DNA of 27,431 nt from Eimeria necatrix (GCF_000499385.1 NW_013654313.1:2501-29931), one strand, 5' to 3'. Positions 9,462 to 20,885 are shown, counted from the stretch's first letter. The notes: generated from the sequence alone by a model not told the origin. Numbers and translations are program-made.

Positions 9462-11298
9462 CCCCCTTGCAGCCCCTCGTTGGAACCGCCTTCGCAAGCC
9501 GGTGCCAGTGCTTTGCGCAAATGGAAGCCCCGCGGCGTCTCCGCCGACTGCGTGCCTCTTTTCTGCTGCTGCTGCTGCTGCTGCTGCTCCGCTGCTGCTG
9601 CTGCTGCTGTTGCTGCCCCCCCCTTGCAGCCCCTCGTTGGAAGCGCCTTCTCGAGCCGGTTTAAGGAATCCGCGTCTCCTTGCTGCTGCTGCTTGGCTGC
9701 TGCTTTGCTGCTGCTGCTGCTGCTGCAGGTGTTGGAGGTGAAGGGTCGGCGGGCGGTGGTGCAGGTGTTTGAGGGCACAGCGGGGATCGACAACCGGCGT
9801 TGCCACGCGGAGTTCAGCGGCGACGTGCTGAAGATGGGCGTGAGCGAAGAGCTGCTGGGGCGGGCCTTCGACGGCAGCGGCCGCGCCGTGGACAGGGGGC
9901 CCCCCGTGTTGGCGGAGGACTTTTTGGACTTGAACGGATTTCCGATAAACCCGCAGTGCCGCGTCTTCCCCCGCGAGATGATCCAGACTGGGCTGAGTGC
10001 CATAGACGTGATGAACAGCATAGTCCGCGGCCAGAAGATCCCCCTCTTCTCTGCTGCAGGCCTTCCTCATAATGAGATCGGGGCGCAGATCTGCAGACAA
10101 GCCAGCCTCGTTGCGGGAAAAGATGTCAAAGACCACTCCCAAGACAACTTCGCAGTGGTCTTCGGCGCCATGGGAGTCAACGTGGAGACCGCGCGGTTCT
10201 TCCGGCGGGACTTCGAGGAAAACGGAAGCATGGAAAGAGTTTGCCTCTTCTTGAACTTGGCCAACGACCCCACCATAGAGCGGATAGTGACTCCGAGATT
10301 AGCTCTAACAGCAGCGGAGTTCTTGGCTTTTGAAAAGGAAATGCATGTCTTTGTAATCCTCACTGACATGGCGGCGTATGCAGATGCTCTTAGAGAGGTC
10401 TCAGCCGCCAGAGAAGAAGTCCCGGGAAGAAGAGGCTACCCCGGCTACCTCTACACGGACTTGTCTTCGATTTACGAGCGCGCGGGCCGCGTCGAAGGCC
10501 GCGGCGGCTCCGTCACGCAGTTTCCGATCTTGACGATGCCCAACGACGACATCACTCACCCCGTGCCGGACTTGACGGGGTACATCACAGAGGGGCAGAT
10601 CTTCGTGGACAGAGCTCTTCATAACAGGCAAATTTACCCTCCAATTAATGTTCTTCCTTCTCTTTCGAGGCTCATGAAGAGCGGCATTGGACACGGCATG
10701 ACTCGGGATGATCATCCTGCTGTTTCCGATCAGGTGAGTAGCTCCTGCTGCTGCGGTGATGCCGTGCTGCTGCTGCTGCTGCTGCTGCTGCGGTGATGCG
10801 GTGCTGCTGCTGCTGCTGCTGCTGCTGCGCTGCTGCGTTAGCAGCAGCGCAGCAGCAGCAATATTGGTAGAGATCGAAATCGAAGTAGTGCTGCGAGTTG
10901 CGCGCACGTGCTGCTGCTGCTGCTACCGCATAACAGCAGCAGCAGCAGCAGCAGCAGCAGGAGGAGTATGATTTGTGCTGCAGTTGTACGCGAACTACGC
11001 AATTGGCCAAGACACGCGGGCGATGAAGGCGGTGGTGGGGGAGGAGGCGCTGTCAGCCGACGATATGCTTTACATGGAATTCACTGACAAGTTCGAACGC
11101 CGCTTTCTGCAGCAAGGTCCTTACGAGGGCCGCGACGTCTTCCAAAGTCTGGACATCGCCTGGGAGCTGCTGCGGACTTTTCCCGAAGACATGCTCAAGA
11201 AGATCCAGCAGCAGCTCCTCGCCAAGTACTACCCGCGCACCAAGTACATCCAGGCCCAGGCCGCGGACAAGCGGCAGCCCCCGCAGCAGCAGCAGTGA
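9162..11298 (+). CDS. VMA2: V-type proton ATPase subunit B (three exons)
   Basis: This is the non-catalytic nucleotide-binding B subunit of the cytosolic V1 sector, which alternates with subunit A in the hexamer of the vacuolar proton pump. Exons are 9162-9401, 9729-10733 and 10984-11298, giving 519 residues, close to the usual 490-515. Both junctions are phase 0 and restore conserved text: [20 protein letters not shown] and [16 protein letters not shown]. Motifs include [14 protein letters not shown] near the N-terminus and the degenerate P-loop region [19 protein letters not shown] (about residues 186-204). In that region GLPHNEI replaces the catalytic GxxxxGKT, as is normal for B subunits. 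The alpha/beta signature [10 protein letters not shown] lies at about 383-392. The start is the first ATG after the upstream CTG tract, giving [12 protein letters not shown]. The insert of Ala runs is small, and the C-terminus carries a CAG-encoded QQQQ. Intron 1 has no in-frame stop; intron 2 (GTGAGT...CTGCAG) has some. Confidence 0.97.
9461..9659 (+). repeat. 42-bp direct repeat inside V-ATPase intron 1
   Basis: Bases 9461-9502 and 9618-9659 share CCTTGCAGCCCCTCGTTGGA followed by a closely similar GC-rich end (CGCCTTC...GCCGG), with about four mismatches over 42 bases. They lie 157 bases apart and each follows a CTG tract. Intron 1 therefore seems to have grown by duplicating a module of CTG tract plus GC-rich segment. 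Confidence 0.85.
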
Positions 11299-11336
<38 letters not shown>

Positions 11337-11446
11337 GGTGGCTGGGGCGCTGTTTGTGCGTTGGTTTGGGCTCCCGGTTCGGTTCAAGGGGTTTGGAACT
11401 GCAAACGACTATTTCAAGGCCGGGCTTTTGTCTTGCTGCTGCTGCT

Positions 11447-11480
<34 letters not shown>

Positions 11481-12424
11481 CAGCAGCAGCAGCTGCTGCT
11501 GCAGTTTCTACTTGCATTTTGCAGGCAACTGCACGCATCCAGCCGCCCGCTTAGGGGCGAATACACGTATTGCTTCTCCTAAATTCTCTATTTATAATTC
11601 AAGTTCGAATGCTAATTCATACTTCATGAACATCTTCCATTCCTGTTGTGAATGTAAATACATTTCCAGCGTTTCGGGCCGCACTCAAAAGAGCCCCAAG
11701 AAACGCCCTGCGATATTTCAGCGCACGAGGCCTGCTGCAGCAACAGCAGCAGCAGCAGCTGCTGCAGCAGCAGCAGCTGCTGCAGCTGCTGCTGCTGCTG
11801 TTGCTACTGCTGCTGTTGCAGTGCTGCGCAGCAGCGTCTAAGCGCCGCGCTTAGCCGCCTGCACTTTCGCAGCGGCTTTTGGCACGCGCAAGAGGCCGGT
11901 GCAGGAATCGCAATCAACTCATCAGTTGATTAATTGATTCTGTTTAATTAATTGAAACAAAGACGAAACTCAATCCTTTGTTTCACGATTTCAGAGAAAC
12001 AGAAAGCATAAACGCCCGCCGTAGACGCCGAAACGCAAGTTTCCAGTTTCCTCCAGTCGCCACTTTTGCAAATTCAACACTCAGCGCCTCCAACTTATTC
12101 CAGGAACTCCAGGGGACAAAGTAGAAACTTCTTTTCGCTTTATCTAATAAAAACGAGAAGAAACGAAAACAGACGACTCAACTTTCCCGAAGATTCCCCC
12201 GAAACTTGAATTGAACCGGGAGCACGTACACCCCAACAGGCTCCAGCTTTCCGTTTTGCACAGCCGTGCAGAACTTGAATTTTAAAAGTTGAACTGCGCA
12301 AGTTGTTTCATTTCTTGTTCGTTTATCGCTTATATCGCACTTGATTCGTTTGCAAATTGCTCTTCGCTTTCCACTTCTCGCGCTTTCCTCAAACGCGAAC
12401 ACCGCACTTCGCCTTTTCACCAGA
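11299..12424. other. Intergenic region between V-ATPase B and the CCCH gene
   Basis: After the V-ATPase stop come a (CTG)n tract (11301-11335), mixed CAG/CTG at 11434-11500 and 11730-11830, then about 500 bases of non-repetitive, moderately AT-rich sequence up to the next start. The latter presumably holds the 5' region of the CCCH gene. The segment AACTCATCAGTTGATTAATTG (11917-11937) contains a small inverted repeat (CAACTCATCAGTTG). No conserved coding text on either strand. Confidence 0.5.
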
Positions 12425-14148
12425 ATGGCAGAACGGAACTCCCGGCGAAGACGAAGACGCCGGCTTTCCCCCTCCACCTTCCTTCTGCACATTCCCGGCG
12501 AATTCGACTGCGGCGTCAGCGGCCCTTTGAGTCCTCCCAGGGCCCCCAGAAACCGGGATCGCCTCTTGTGGCTGTCAGAGGAAACCAGCGGCAGCGAACC
12601 AGCAGCAGCAGCAGCACCACCGCCAGCAGAAGACCCCCCAGAAACGACAACAGCAACAGCAGCAGCGGCAGCAGCAGCAGCAGCAGCAGCAGAAGCGACG
12701 AAACCAGCCCCCTCCCCCAGCACAATGCAAGGGGCTGCCGGGTGGAGCGACAGCAGCAGCGAAGGCGAAAGCCCTGGAGACGCTGCAGGCCCCAGGGGCC
12801 CCCCCGGAGGCCCCCCAGGTTTGCAGAACAACACAATCTTCCAAGCCCTGAGCCAACAAGTGCTGTGCATTCAAGGCTACTACGCAAAAGAATTCGAGTC
12901 CCTGGCCTCGCCGCCCCCGCTGCTGCTGCCGCCGCCCATCTCTGCAGCAGCAGCAGCAGCAGCAGCAGCGGCAGCAGCAGCAGCAGCAGCGCCGTGCCCA
13001 CTGCTCTCCCGAGACGGCTACTGCATGCTGTCGGCCTGCCCGTACAGCCACCTGGGCTTCTACCGGCACCACCAGCTGCAGCAGCAGCAGCACGAGGACG
13101 AGGAGGAAGACGGCCGCAACAAGTGGCACCCCAGAGCAGCAGAACTTTCCCCGCGCCACGGAAATGCCCTTCCTTTAAATCCAAAAGAAATCCTTTTCAG
13201 AACTTCTGCACTTTTGCAAGACAAAGAACTCACTCTTATTCGAGTGCCTCCGGAGCAGTTTTACACAGTAAGTGCAGCAGCAGCAGCAAATAACAACTTT
13301 TTGATATCTTTTCAATTTTGCAAAATTCGGAATCTTTCATTCTCTTCGTTCAAATTTCTAAATGCCTGATATTCTTCATTCTACTGGCTGCTTTTGTGAA
13401 TTAATTCAATTAATTTAATTAAATTAATTTAATTAATTTAATTAATTTAATTAATTAAATCAATTATTTGATCTTTTCTTAAATTCTCTCTAATCGAACG
13501 TTTCACTCTTCTGAACGTGTTCTTCTTGAACTTGAAATGACGCGAAGTCTTAAATTGAATTATCGTTTTCCTCCAACTTAATTCGTATCAGTCTAATTAA
13601 TTTTTAAAATTAATTAATTCCATTCTTTTTTAATCTTTTTGAATTTTCTGGTTTTTTCTTTTTTGATGAAATGAGAGTTGAACTTCTTCAGCTTTCCAAT
13701 AATTTCCCTCTGATCTAATTGAATGCCTAATGACTTTGAGTTTTCTGATTAATTCCTTTCAAATAAATTTAAAATTTCATTTTCTTATTTCTCAATTCTC
13801 AATTATTTCCGCTTTTCTAATTGTGTTTGTCCCTGCCGCAAATGAAACATCGAGAGTTCAACTTTCCTCCATGTTTCAAAGGAAATAAACTTTTTCATTT
13901 TCTCCTTTCCAGGCTTTCTTTAACTAAAATAAAGCATTTAAAATAGTTTTAAAAAGAACATAAACCATTTAATGATCTTAAAACTCCTTTTTCAACTTTT
14001 CAAAACGCAAACCATTCAATTTCCGCCCCTCTTCAGGACGTCTACTGCGGGGGCCGTCTGATGCGGGTTTTGGGCTATTCGACAATAAACTGGTTTGAAG
14101 AAACAATAGCAAGAATGGAGAAGGCTGAGGGCGCCGCCTCAGGCCCGC

Positions 14149-14185
<37 letters not shown>

Positions 14186-14190
14186 CGAAG

Positions 14191-14233
<43 letters not shown>

Positions 14234-14463
14234 GGAGGAGGGCCTCGCTGCCACGCTGTGCAAGCCCTGCCGCTACGCAGAGAAAATCCAAACTCTGGCC
14301 AGGCTCGTCCAGAAGCTGCTGCTGCAGGCGCGAGAGCAGCAGCAGCCGCGCTTTTGCTCTTACTTCGTCTATTTGCAGCTGCGGCGGTGGCTGGTGCGGC
14401 TGCGCGACCGGACGGTAAGAGGGCTTTGCGTCTTCCTCGACTGAACGAGCCTTTGAAAGAGCC

Positions 14464-14531
<68 letters not shown>

Positions 14532-14789
14532 GCTGCTTCGGCTGAGCTCCTGGACCTGCACCCCTGCCCCTTCAAGAGGCAGTGCCACATCGAGACGATT
14601 CCAACTCTGCACGCTGCGCTCCATCAGCTGGAGAAGGGCGCATTCTTGCTGGGCCCCCAGTACGGCCGGCAGCAGCAGCAGCAGCTGCTGCTGCTGCAGC
14701 AGCAGCAGCAGCAGCAGCTCTTCAGCTTGCCTCCCCCTTGCCTGCCCGGGGAGCCGCCGGGTCCCCGCATGTCCCTCCCTGAGCTGCGC

Positions 14790-14825
<36 letters not shown>

Positions 14826-15019
14826 CGGGGGGCCCCCCCCCTGCCCGCGCTGCTGCGGCACCACGCGGGGGCCCTCAGAGAAGCCCGGGGGGCCCTCGAC
14901 TCTCCCCGAGGCAGCGAAGACACTGACAGCTTTTTTTGCGGCAGCGTCGTGGCCGAAGAGGAGTTTCTGGGTTCCCTCAGAGTCACCGTCAGCAGCAGCA
15001 GCAGCTCGTCGTCGTCGTC

Positions 15020-15051
<32 letters not shown>

Positions 15052-15107
15052 GCGGCGGCGGCGGCGGGCCGCTCAAGATCTACGCAGTTGAAGACCTGCA
15101 GCTGTGA
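12425..15107 (+). CDS. CCCH zinc-finger protein (three exons)
   Basis: Exons are 12425-13267, 14037-14414 and 14547-15107, giving 593 residues; both junctions are GT...AG in phase 0. The first donor is GTAAGT; its acceptor follows CCGCCCCTCTTCAG. Residues 191-209 (CPLLSRDGYCMLSACPYSH) have the spacing C-x8-C-x4-C-x3-H of a CCCH zinc finger, a class that usually binds RNA. Around it are a basic start (RRRRRRR), Pro- and Ala-rich segments, and an acidic stretch HEDEEEDGR. After the finger, exon 1 gives LLQDKELTLIRVPPEQFYT and exon 2 VYCGGRLMRVLGYSTINWFE. Exon 3 starts LLDLHPCPFKRQCHIETIPT and ends in poly-Ser, poly-Gly and KIYAVEDLQL. The start is the first ATG of the frame, after a pyrimidine-rich leader. 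I cannot assign a specific family beyond the single finger. Intron 1 is AT-rich and intron 2 is a CTG tract. Confidence 0.72.
13398..13465. repeat. AATTAATTTAATT tract in intron 1 of the CCCH gene
   Basis: Near-perfect repeats of TTAATTTAATTAA, mostly self-complementary. They lie inside the 769-base AT-rich intron (13268-14036), which otherwise has no recognisable content. Confidence 0.8.
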
Positions 15108-16444
15108 AGCGGCGGAGCTGCAGCTGCTGAAGAGAATATTTAAATGTTTTAATTTTTAAAATGCCATTTTAATGTTTTAATTTTAAAAATTCCATTTATT
15201 TAAATAATTGCAATTTATTTAATTATGCCATTTCATTCAATCGGGCCAATTCACTGAACTAATGCCATTTAATTCAAAACGTTTTTGCAAATAAGACCAT
15301 TTTTTTAAACCTCTAAATGCCATTTAATCGAAAATATTTTGCCACTTTATTCAAACAACTTATTTTTAATTTGTGCAATTTAATTTTATTCTTTTAAATT
15401 CATTTTATGCAAATCATTTCATTTCTTAATGGCCATCGATCTGCAGAATTAAAAACAAAAAGAAAAGTCTGAAAGAGGAAAAATAAAAAAAGAAAATAAA
15501 AGAATTGAAAAGGAATTAAAGAGAAGAATTAAAAAAAAGAAAAAGAAGAAATAAAAGAATTGGAATTGGAGTTTCTGGAAAGGAAGAATTCAGGAAAAGA
15601 CTTCAAAGAAAAGAAAGAAAAGAAGAATTAGAAAAGAATTAAAATGAAGGATTAAAAAGAATAAAAGAATTAAAAGAAGAATCAAAAAAGAATTAAAAAG
15701 AAGAAATGAAATGAAAAGAATGGAAAGGAAGAAGAAGTAAAAAGAAGAATTCAAAATAAGATAAGAATTAAAAAGATTCAAAAGAAGAATTAAATGAAAT
15801 TAAAATAATTAAAAAGAAGATTTAAAAGAAGAATTGAAAAGATTTAAAAGACTCAAAAAACAAATTAAAACGAATTAAAAAGAGAATTAAAAAAGAACCT
15901 AAAAGAAATTAAAAAAGAATTTAAAGGAATTACAAAAAGAATTAAATGGAATTAAAAAAGAATTCAACAGATATAAAATTGAAAGGAAATAATGAAAGAA
16001 ATGAATTTAAAAAATTAAAGGATTAAAGCGAAAGAAAAACGCGGAAATAAAAGAAGAAAAAGGAAATAAAATTAAAATTTAGTAAAAGAAATAAAATAAA
16101 TAAAATAAAATAAAAATGAAAATAAAGTAATGAAAGAATTCAAAAAAGAATTCAAAAAAATCACTTATAAAAATTGAACTGACTGGAAAAGATAAATAAT
16201 GAAATAATTATAAAAGAAATAAAATAAAAATAAAATTTAAATTTAAATTTAAATTTAAATTCGAATTTAAAATAAAGAAGTGGCAGAACTCAAAATACGA
16301 AAACGAAAAAATAAAATTGAATTTGAACGAATAAAAGACTTAAAAAATAAATCGAAAAAAACAGAATTAAATAAATAAATAAATTAAATGAAATCAAGAA
16401 TTAAAAATAAATAAATAAAGCGAAATAATTAAAATAAATCAGAT

Positions 16445-16475
<31 letters not shown>

Positions 16476-17425
16476 TAGTTAAAGAACTAAACAATAATTA
16501 AATAAAAGATTTAATTTGGGAATTTAATAAAAGATGTAAATAAGAATGAAGTAAAGAGTTAAATAAAAGAATTAAATAAAAGAATTAAATAAAGGAATTA
16601 AAAAAAAGAATTAAAAAAAGAATTGAACAAAAGAATTAAAAGAATTAAATAAAATAATTCCTGAAAGAGAAATAAAAGAAGGAAATGAAGAATGAAGAAA
16701 AGAATAAAAGAATTGAAAACGAAAAATGGAAAACGGAGGAAGAAATACAAAAATAAAATATAATAAATAAAATAAAATAAATAAAACAAAATAAAATAAA
16801 TAAATCAAAATGAAATAAAATAAATAAAATAAAATATAATAAAATAAATAAAATAAATAAAATAAAATAAATAAAATAAAATAAATAAGCGAAGTGAAGG
16901 TAATGAGAGACAAACAAATGAACGCAACAAAAATAAAACAATTTAAGAAAATAAAAACAAAAAGTAAAATTAAATTAAAACTAAAAGTAAAAGAAATGAA
17001 TAAACGAAAATAAAAAATAAAAACAAACAAAAGATATTTAAAACAAATAAAAAGAAATAAAATGAAATAAAAGTATAACTGCAAATAAAACAAATAAATA
17101 AAAACTTTAAAATAAATAAAATAAAATTAAAAAATAAAAATGAAAAAGAAATAAAAGACAAGTGAAGAGGCCCAGACATCGCACTGTAAAATGATTAAAG
17201 AAATAAAAGAAATGAATAAATAAATAAATAAATAAATAAACAAATAAATAAATAATAAATAAATAAATAAATGAATGAATAATTAATTAATAATTAAAAA
17301 ACAAATAAACAAAAATAAAATAAATAATAAATTAAAACAAATGAATTGTAAATGAATAAAATGGCAAAAGGGTCCTTCTGGGTTTTTGTTCATAATGGAT
17401 TCTGGAAAGAAAAAAAAGCTTTAGA
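15108..17425. repeat. AT-rich, purine-biased low-complexity block, no gene
   Basis: From 15108 to about 15430 the sequence is built of ATTTAATTCAAAT-like words (GCCATTTAATT recurs several times). From about 15465 to 17370 the plus strand is nearly all A and G with some T: AAAAGAATTAAAAAGAAG words first, then AAATAAAATAAAT words, then (AAAT)n at about 17215-17280. Open frames on the minus strand read as Phe/Leu/Ile/Ser strings without motifs and are composition artefacts. AAATTTAAATTTAAATTTAA at about 16240 is a palindromic sub-repeat. No gene is supported in these 2.3 kb. Confidence 0.8.
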
Positions 17426-17469
<44 letters not shown>

Positions 17470-17870
17470 AGCAGCTGCTGCAGCAAGCGTGATTGCTCCT
17501 GCTACAACAGACAGGATTGTGTCTGCTGCAGCACCAGCAGCAGCTGCTGCTGCTGCTGCTGCAGACAGCAGCAGCTGAACTGCTGCCACGCCACCTGGCT
17601 GCTGCAGCAGCAAACTTCTGCTGCTGCTTCTGCTGCTGCTTCTGCTGCTGCTTCTGCTGCCGTTTCTGCTGCTACTTCTGCTGCTGCTTCTGCTGCTGCT
17701 TCTGCGGCTGCTTCTGCTGTTGTTGCTGCTGCTGCTTTCGCTGTAGCTCCTGCTTCTGCAGCTGCTGCAGCTTCTGCTGCTGCTGCTGCTGCAGCTTCTG
17801 CTGCTGCTGCTGCTGCAGCTTCTGCTGCTGCTGCTGCTGCAGCAGCAGCAGCAGCAGCTCGTGGGTTTAT
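17426..17870. repeat. CTG island with 15-bp and 24-bp higher-order units
   Basis: An isolated CTG-rich island in the AT-rich block. It has (CTG)n at 17426-17470, then about seven units of CTTCTGCTGCTG(C/T) between 17610 and 17720. Three exact copies of a 24-base unit (CTTCTG, five CTG, CAG) follow at 17771-17794, 17795-17818 and 17819-17842. By the strand rule seen in this window it could be an exon of a minus-strand gene (AEAAAEAAAE-type text) or a plus-strand intron. No conserved protein text decides this. Confidence 0.75.
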
Positions 17871-18359
17871 CTCGCTTCGTACTGCATCACTGCAAATAAA
17901 AAGACTTCAAAACAGCAGCTTAAATGTTTTATTTTCTTTTTTAATTTTATTTAGTTTTTAAATTTAATTTAATTCTGAGTTTAATTTAACTTTCGTATTT
18001 AATTACTTTTAGAATTAATTTCTGTTTCTAGTAAATTAAACTTAATTTAATTGTTTTTATTTTATTTCTTTTTTAATTCTTTTTAAATTCTTTTTTAATT
18101 CTTTTTAATTTAATTATTTCATTTTTATTTCAATTGTTTATTTCTTGTAATGCCGTTTGACTTCTTTTTAATTTCTTTTAATTCGGAATTACTTTTAATT
18201 CATCTTTTAATTAATTAATTCTTTTCGAATTATTTAATTATTTATTTTATTTCCAATTAAAAGAATTAAAAGAAATTAAAATGAATTAAAAGAAATTAAA
18301 AGAAATTAAAAAAGAAATTAAAAAGAATAAAAAGCAATTCATTTTTTAATTCCCTTTTA
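17871..18359. other. AT-rich low-complexity sequence, T-biased
   Basis: Words such as TTTTTAATTCTTTTTAATT dominate from about 17930 to 18250, so the plus strand is now T-rich, the reverse of the purine block on the left. At 18255-18335 there is a short return to AAAAGAAATTAAAAG words, which can pair with the preceding TTCTTTTAATT words. No gene. Confidence 0.6.
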
Positions 18360-19640
18360 ATTCTTTCAAACCCTTCTAAACCCTCTAAACCCTTTTAAAC
18401 CCTTTTAATCCTTTTCAAACCCTTCTAAACCCTTTTAAAACCCCCAAACCCTTTTAAAACCTTCTAAACCCTTTTAAAACCCCCAAACCCTTTTAAAACC
18501 CTCTAAACCCTCCTAAACCCTTCTAAAACCCTTCTAAACCCTTTTAAAACCCTCTAAACCCTTCTAAACCCTTTTAAAACCCCCAAACCCTTTTAAAACC
18601 CTCTAAACCCTTCTAAACCCTTAAAAAATCCCCTAAACCCTTTTAAAACCCTCTAAACCCTTCTAAACCCTTTTAAAATCCCCAAACCCTTTTAAGCCTT
18701 TTTAAACCCTTCTAAACCCTTTCAAAACCCCCCAAACCCTTTTAAAACCCTTTAAACCCTTTTAAAACCCTTTAAACCCTTTTAAAACCCCCCAAACCCT
18801 TTTAAAACCCTCTAAACCCTGAAAAAATCTCCTAAACCCTTTTAAAACCCTCTAAACCCTCCTAAACCCTTTTGAAACCCTCTAAACCCTTTTAAAACCC
18901 TCTAAACCCTTCTAAACCCTTTCAAAACCCCCAAACCCTTTTAAAACCCTCTAAACCCTAAACCCTAAACCCTTATAGGCCTTTTTGAGAAATCTCTAAA
19001 CCCTTTTAAAACCCTTCTAAGCCCCACTAAGCCCTTTTAAACGCCTTTAAACCCTTTCAAACCCTCAAACTCTTCTAAACCCTTTCAAACCCTTCCAAAC
19101 CCTTTCAAACCCTCAAACTCTTCTAAACCCTTCTAAACCCTTCTCAAACTCTTTCTAAACCCTTTTAAAAAGCCTTTTAGTCCTCTAAACCCTTCTAAAC
19201 CCTTTCAAACCCTTCTAAACTCTTCTAAACCCTTTCAAACCCTTCTAAACCCTTCTAAACCCTTTTCAAACCCTTTCTAAACCCTTTTAAAACCCTTTTA
19301 GTCCTTTAAACCCTTCTAAACCCTTCTCAAACCCTTTAAAACCCTTTCTAAACCCTTTTAAAACGCTTTCAGTCCTCTAAACCCTTCTAAACCCTTCTCA
19401 AACCCTTTAAAACCATTTTTAAACCCTTTTAAAACCCTCTTAGTCCTTTAAACCCTTCTAAACCCTTCAAACTCTCTTAAACCCTTCTAAACCCTCTTAA
19501 ACCCTTTTAAACCCTTCTAAACCCTTTTAAACCCTTCAAACCCTCCCAAACCCTTCTAAACCCTTCTAAACCCTCTCAAACCCTTCTAAACCCTCTCAAA
19601 TTCTTTTTTAATTCCTTTAATCCTTTAAACCCTTTTTTGT
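18360..19640 (+). repeat. Degenerate telomere-like minisatellite (AAACCCTTCT/AAACCCTTTT)
   Basis: About 1.28 kb of tandem variants of AAACCCTTTT, AAACCCTTCT and AAAACCCTCT, with units of mostly 10-12 bases. All keep the AAACCC core and vary in the pyrimidine tail. Longer-period units exist, for example AAACCCTTTTAAAACCCTCT with TAAACCC. One short run of exact heptamers (AAACCCTAAACCC) lies at about 18951-18972. The plus strand has almost no G apart from occasional variants. All cores have the same orientation. No coding potential. Confidence 0.92.
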
Positions 19641-20050
19641 TCTTTTAATCCTCTAAACCCTTTTTTGATGATTTAAATTCTTTAAATTTCTTTCAATTAT
19701 TTAAATTCCTTTTTAATTATTTAATTCCTTTTTAATTATTTAATTCCTTTTTAATTATTTAAATTATTTAATTCTTTTTTAATTATTTAAATTATTTCTT
19801 TTTAATTATTCAAATCATTTAATTCTTTTTTAATTATTTAAATTATTTAATTATTTTTAATTATTTAAATCATTTAATTCTTTTTTAATTATTTAAATTA
19901 ATTCTTTTCAATTATTTAAATCATTTAATTCTTTTTTGATTATTTAAATTAATTCTTTTCAATTATTTAAATTATTTAATTCTTTTTAATTATTTAAATC
20001 ATTTAATTCTTTTTCAATTATTTAAATTATTTTTTTAATTATTTAAATTT
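19641..20050. repeat. AT-rich minisatellite (TTTTTAATTATTTAAAT)
   Basis: Units of roughly 25-30 bases of the type TTCTTTTTAATTATTTAAAT followed by CATTTAA or TATTTAA are repeated about a dozen times. This follows directly from the decaying right edge of the AAACCCT minisatellite. Confidence 0.85.
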
Positions 20051-20180
20051 GAAAGTTCTCACTTTTTCGCGATCTTTTTTTGTAGAGAATTCTGCTGCCG
20101 CAGCTGCGGCAGCGGACAGCAGCTGTTGGCTGCAGCGAAACGTCGCAGCCGCACTCTGCAGCAGCAGCAGCAGCAGCAGC

Positions 20181-20236
<56 letters not shown>

Positions 20237-20354
20237 GTTTGGAGAGGAGTTTGTTTGGTTAAATTTGCTGAATTTTATTTATTGAAAATAATTCCGAATT
20301 TGTTTTTTCACTTTTGTTGAAATGCAACAAAGACACCCGGTGTCGAGACACCCC

Positions 20355-20415
<61 letters not shown>

Positions 20416-20521
20416 GAAGCAGAAGGAGCAGCAAACTCAAAAGGGAATTTTGAATTAAAACATTTGATTTCAATTGCTTTTAATTAATTCATTCAAAAGG
20501 ATCGCGTTTCATTTCCAGAGT

Positions 20522-20570
<49 letters not shown>

Positions 20571-20885
20571 GCCAAGAAGGGTTTACAGGAACTTCAGAAG
20601 AGAAATTTATATTCCGAAATTAATTTCAAATTTATTTAATTCTTTTCTCTGAAACAAATTAGGGTTTAGAGACTCGAGGGTTTCGCCTCAAACAATTCCC
20701 CTACAGATGCATGCAAGGGTTTAGGGTTTAGGGTTTAGGGTTTAGGGGTTGGCAATTGCAGCGCCAACTGGCTCACTGCGGAGGGCTTAGGGTTTAGGGT
20801 TTGCACCAGGCTTAGGGTTTAGGGTTTAGGGTTTAGGGTTTAGGGTTTAGGGTTTAGGGTTTGGGGCTTTCGCTTGCCTCCACAG
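20051..20885. other. Possible 5' exon/intron region of the PLC-like fragment
   Basis: A pyrimidine tract ending in GATCTTTTTTTGTAG at about 20070-20086 is a good splice acceptor. It is followed by an open segment (AATTCTGCTGCCGCAGCTGC) and CAG tracts at 20159-20232, 20357-20413 and 20521-20568. GACACCCGGTGTC at about 20333-20345 has 6-base inverted arms. TTTAGGG arrays occupy 20717-20862. Some of this may belong to the gene carrying the exon at 20886, but no conserved text or phase-consistent chain could be built. Confidence 0.35.
20717..20862 (+). repeat. Three TTTAGGG arrays before a splice acceptor
   Basis: TTTAGGG runs lie at about 20717-20746, 20784-20802 and 20812-20862, separated by short unique segments. 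The last ends about 23 bases before the acceptor TTGCCTCCACAG at 20874-20885. Orientation is the same as before other plus-strand acceptors in this window. Confidence 0.88.

Noticed and set aside
8772..10142. Long minus-strand open frame overlapping the V-ATPase gene
   Set aside because: It is antisense to strongly conserved V-ATPase B coding sequence and is open mainly because CAG/CTG repeats and GC-rich codons lack stops; its text shows no conserved motif.
16598..17179. Minus-strand frames rich in Phe, Leu, Ile and Ser that look like membrane proteins
   Set aside because: They are translations of AAATAAAAT low-complexity DNA; composition alone explains the apparent hydrophobicity.
17493..17954. 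Plus-strand frame with repeated Cys-rich units (FCCC)
   Set aside because: It is a readout of the 15- and 24-base CTG-type units, with no conserved cysteine spacing typical of a known domain and no start context.
20341..20353. 13-base word TGTCGAGACACCC shared with bases 59-71
   Set aside because: Two copies of a 13-mer with different flanks are too little to call a repeat family or a target site.
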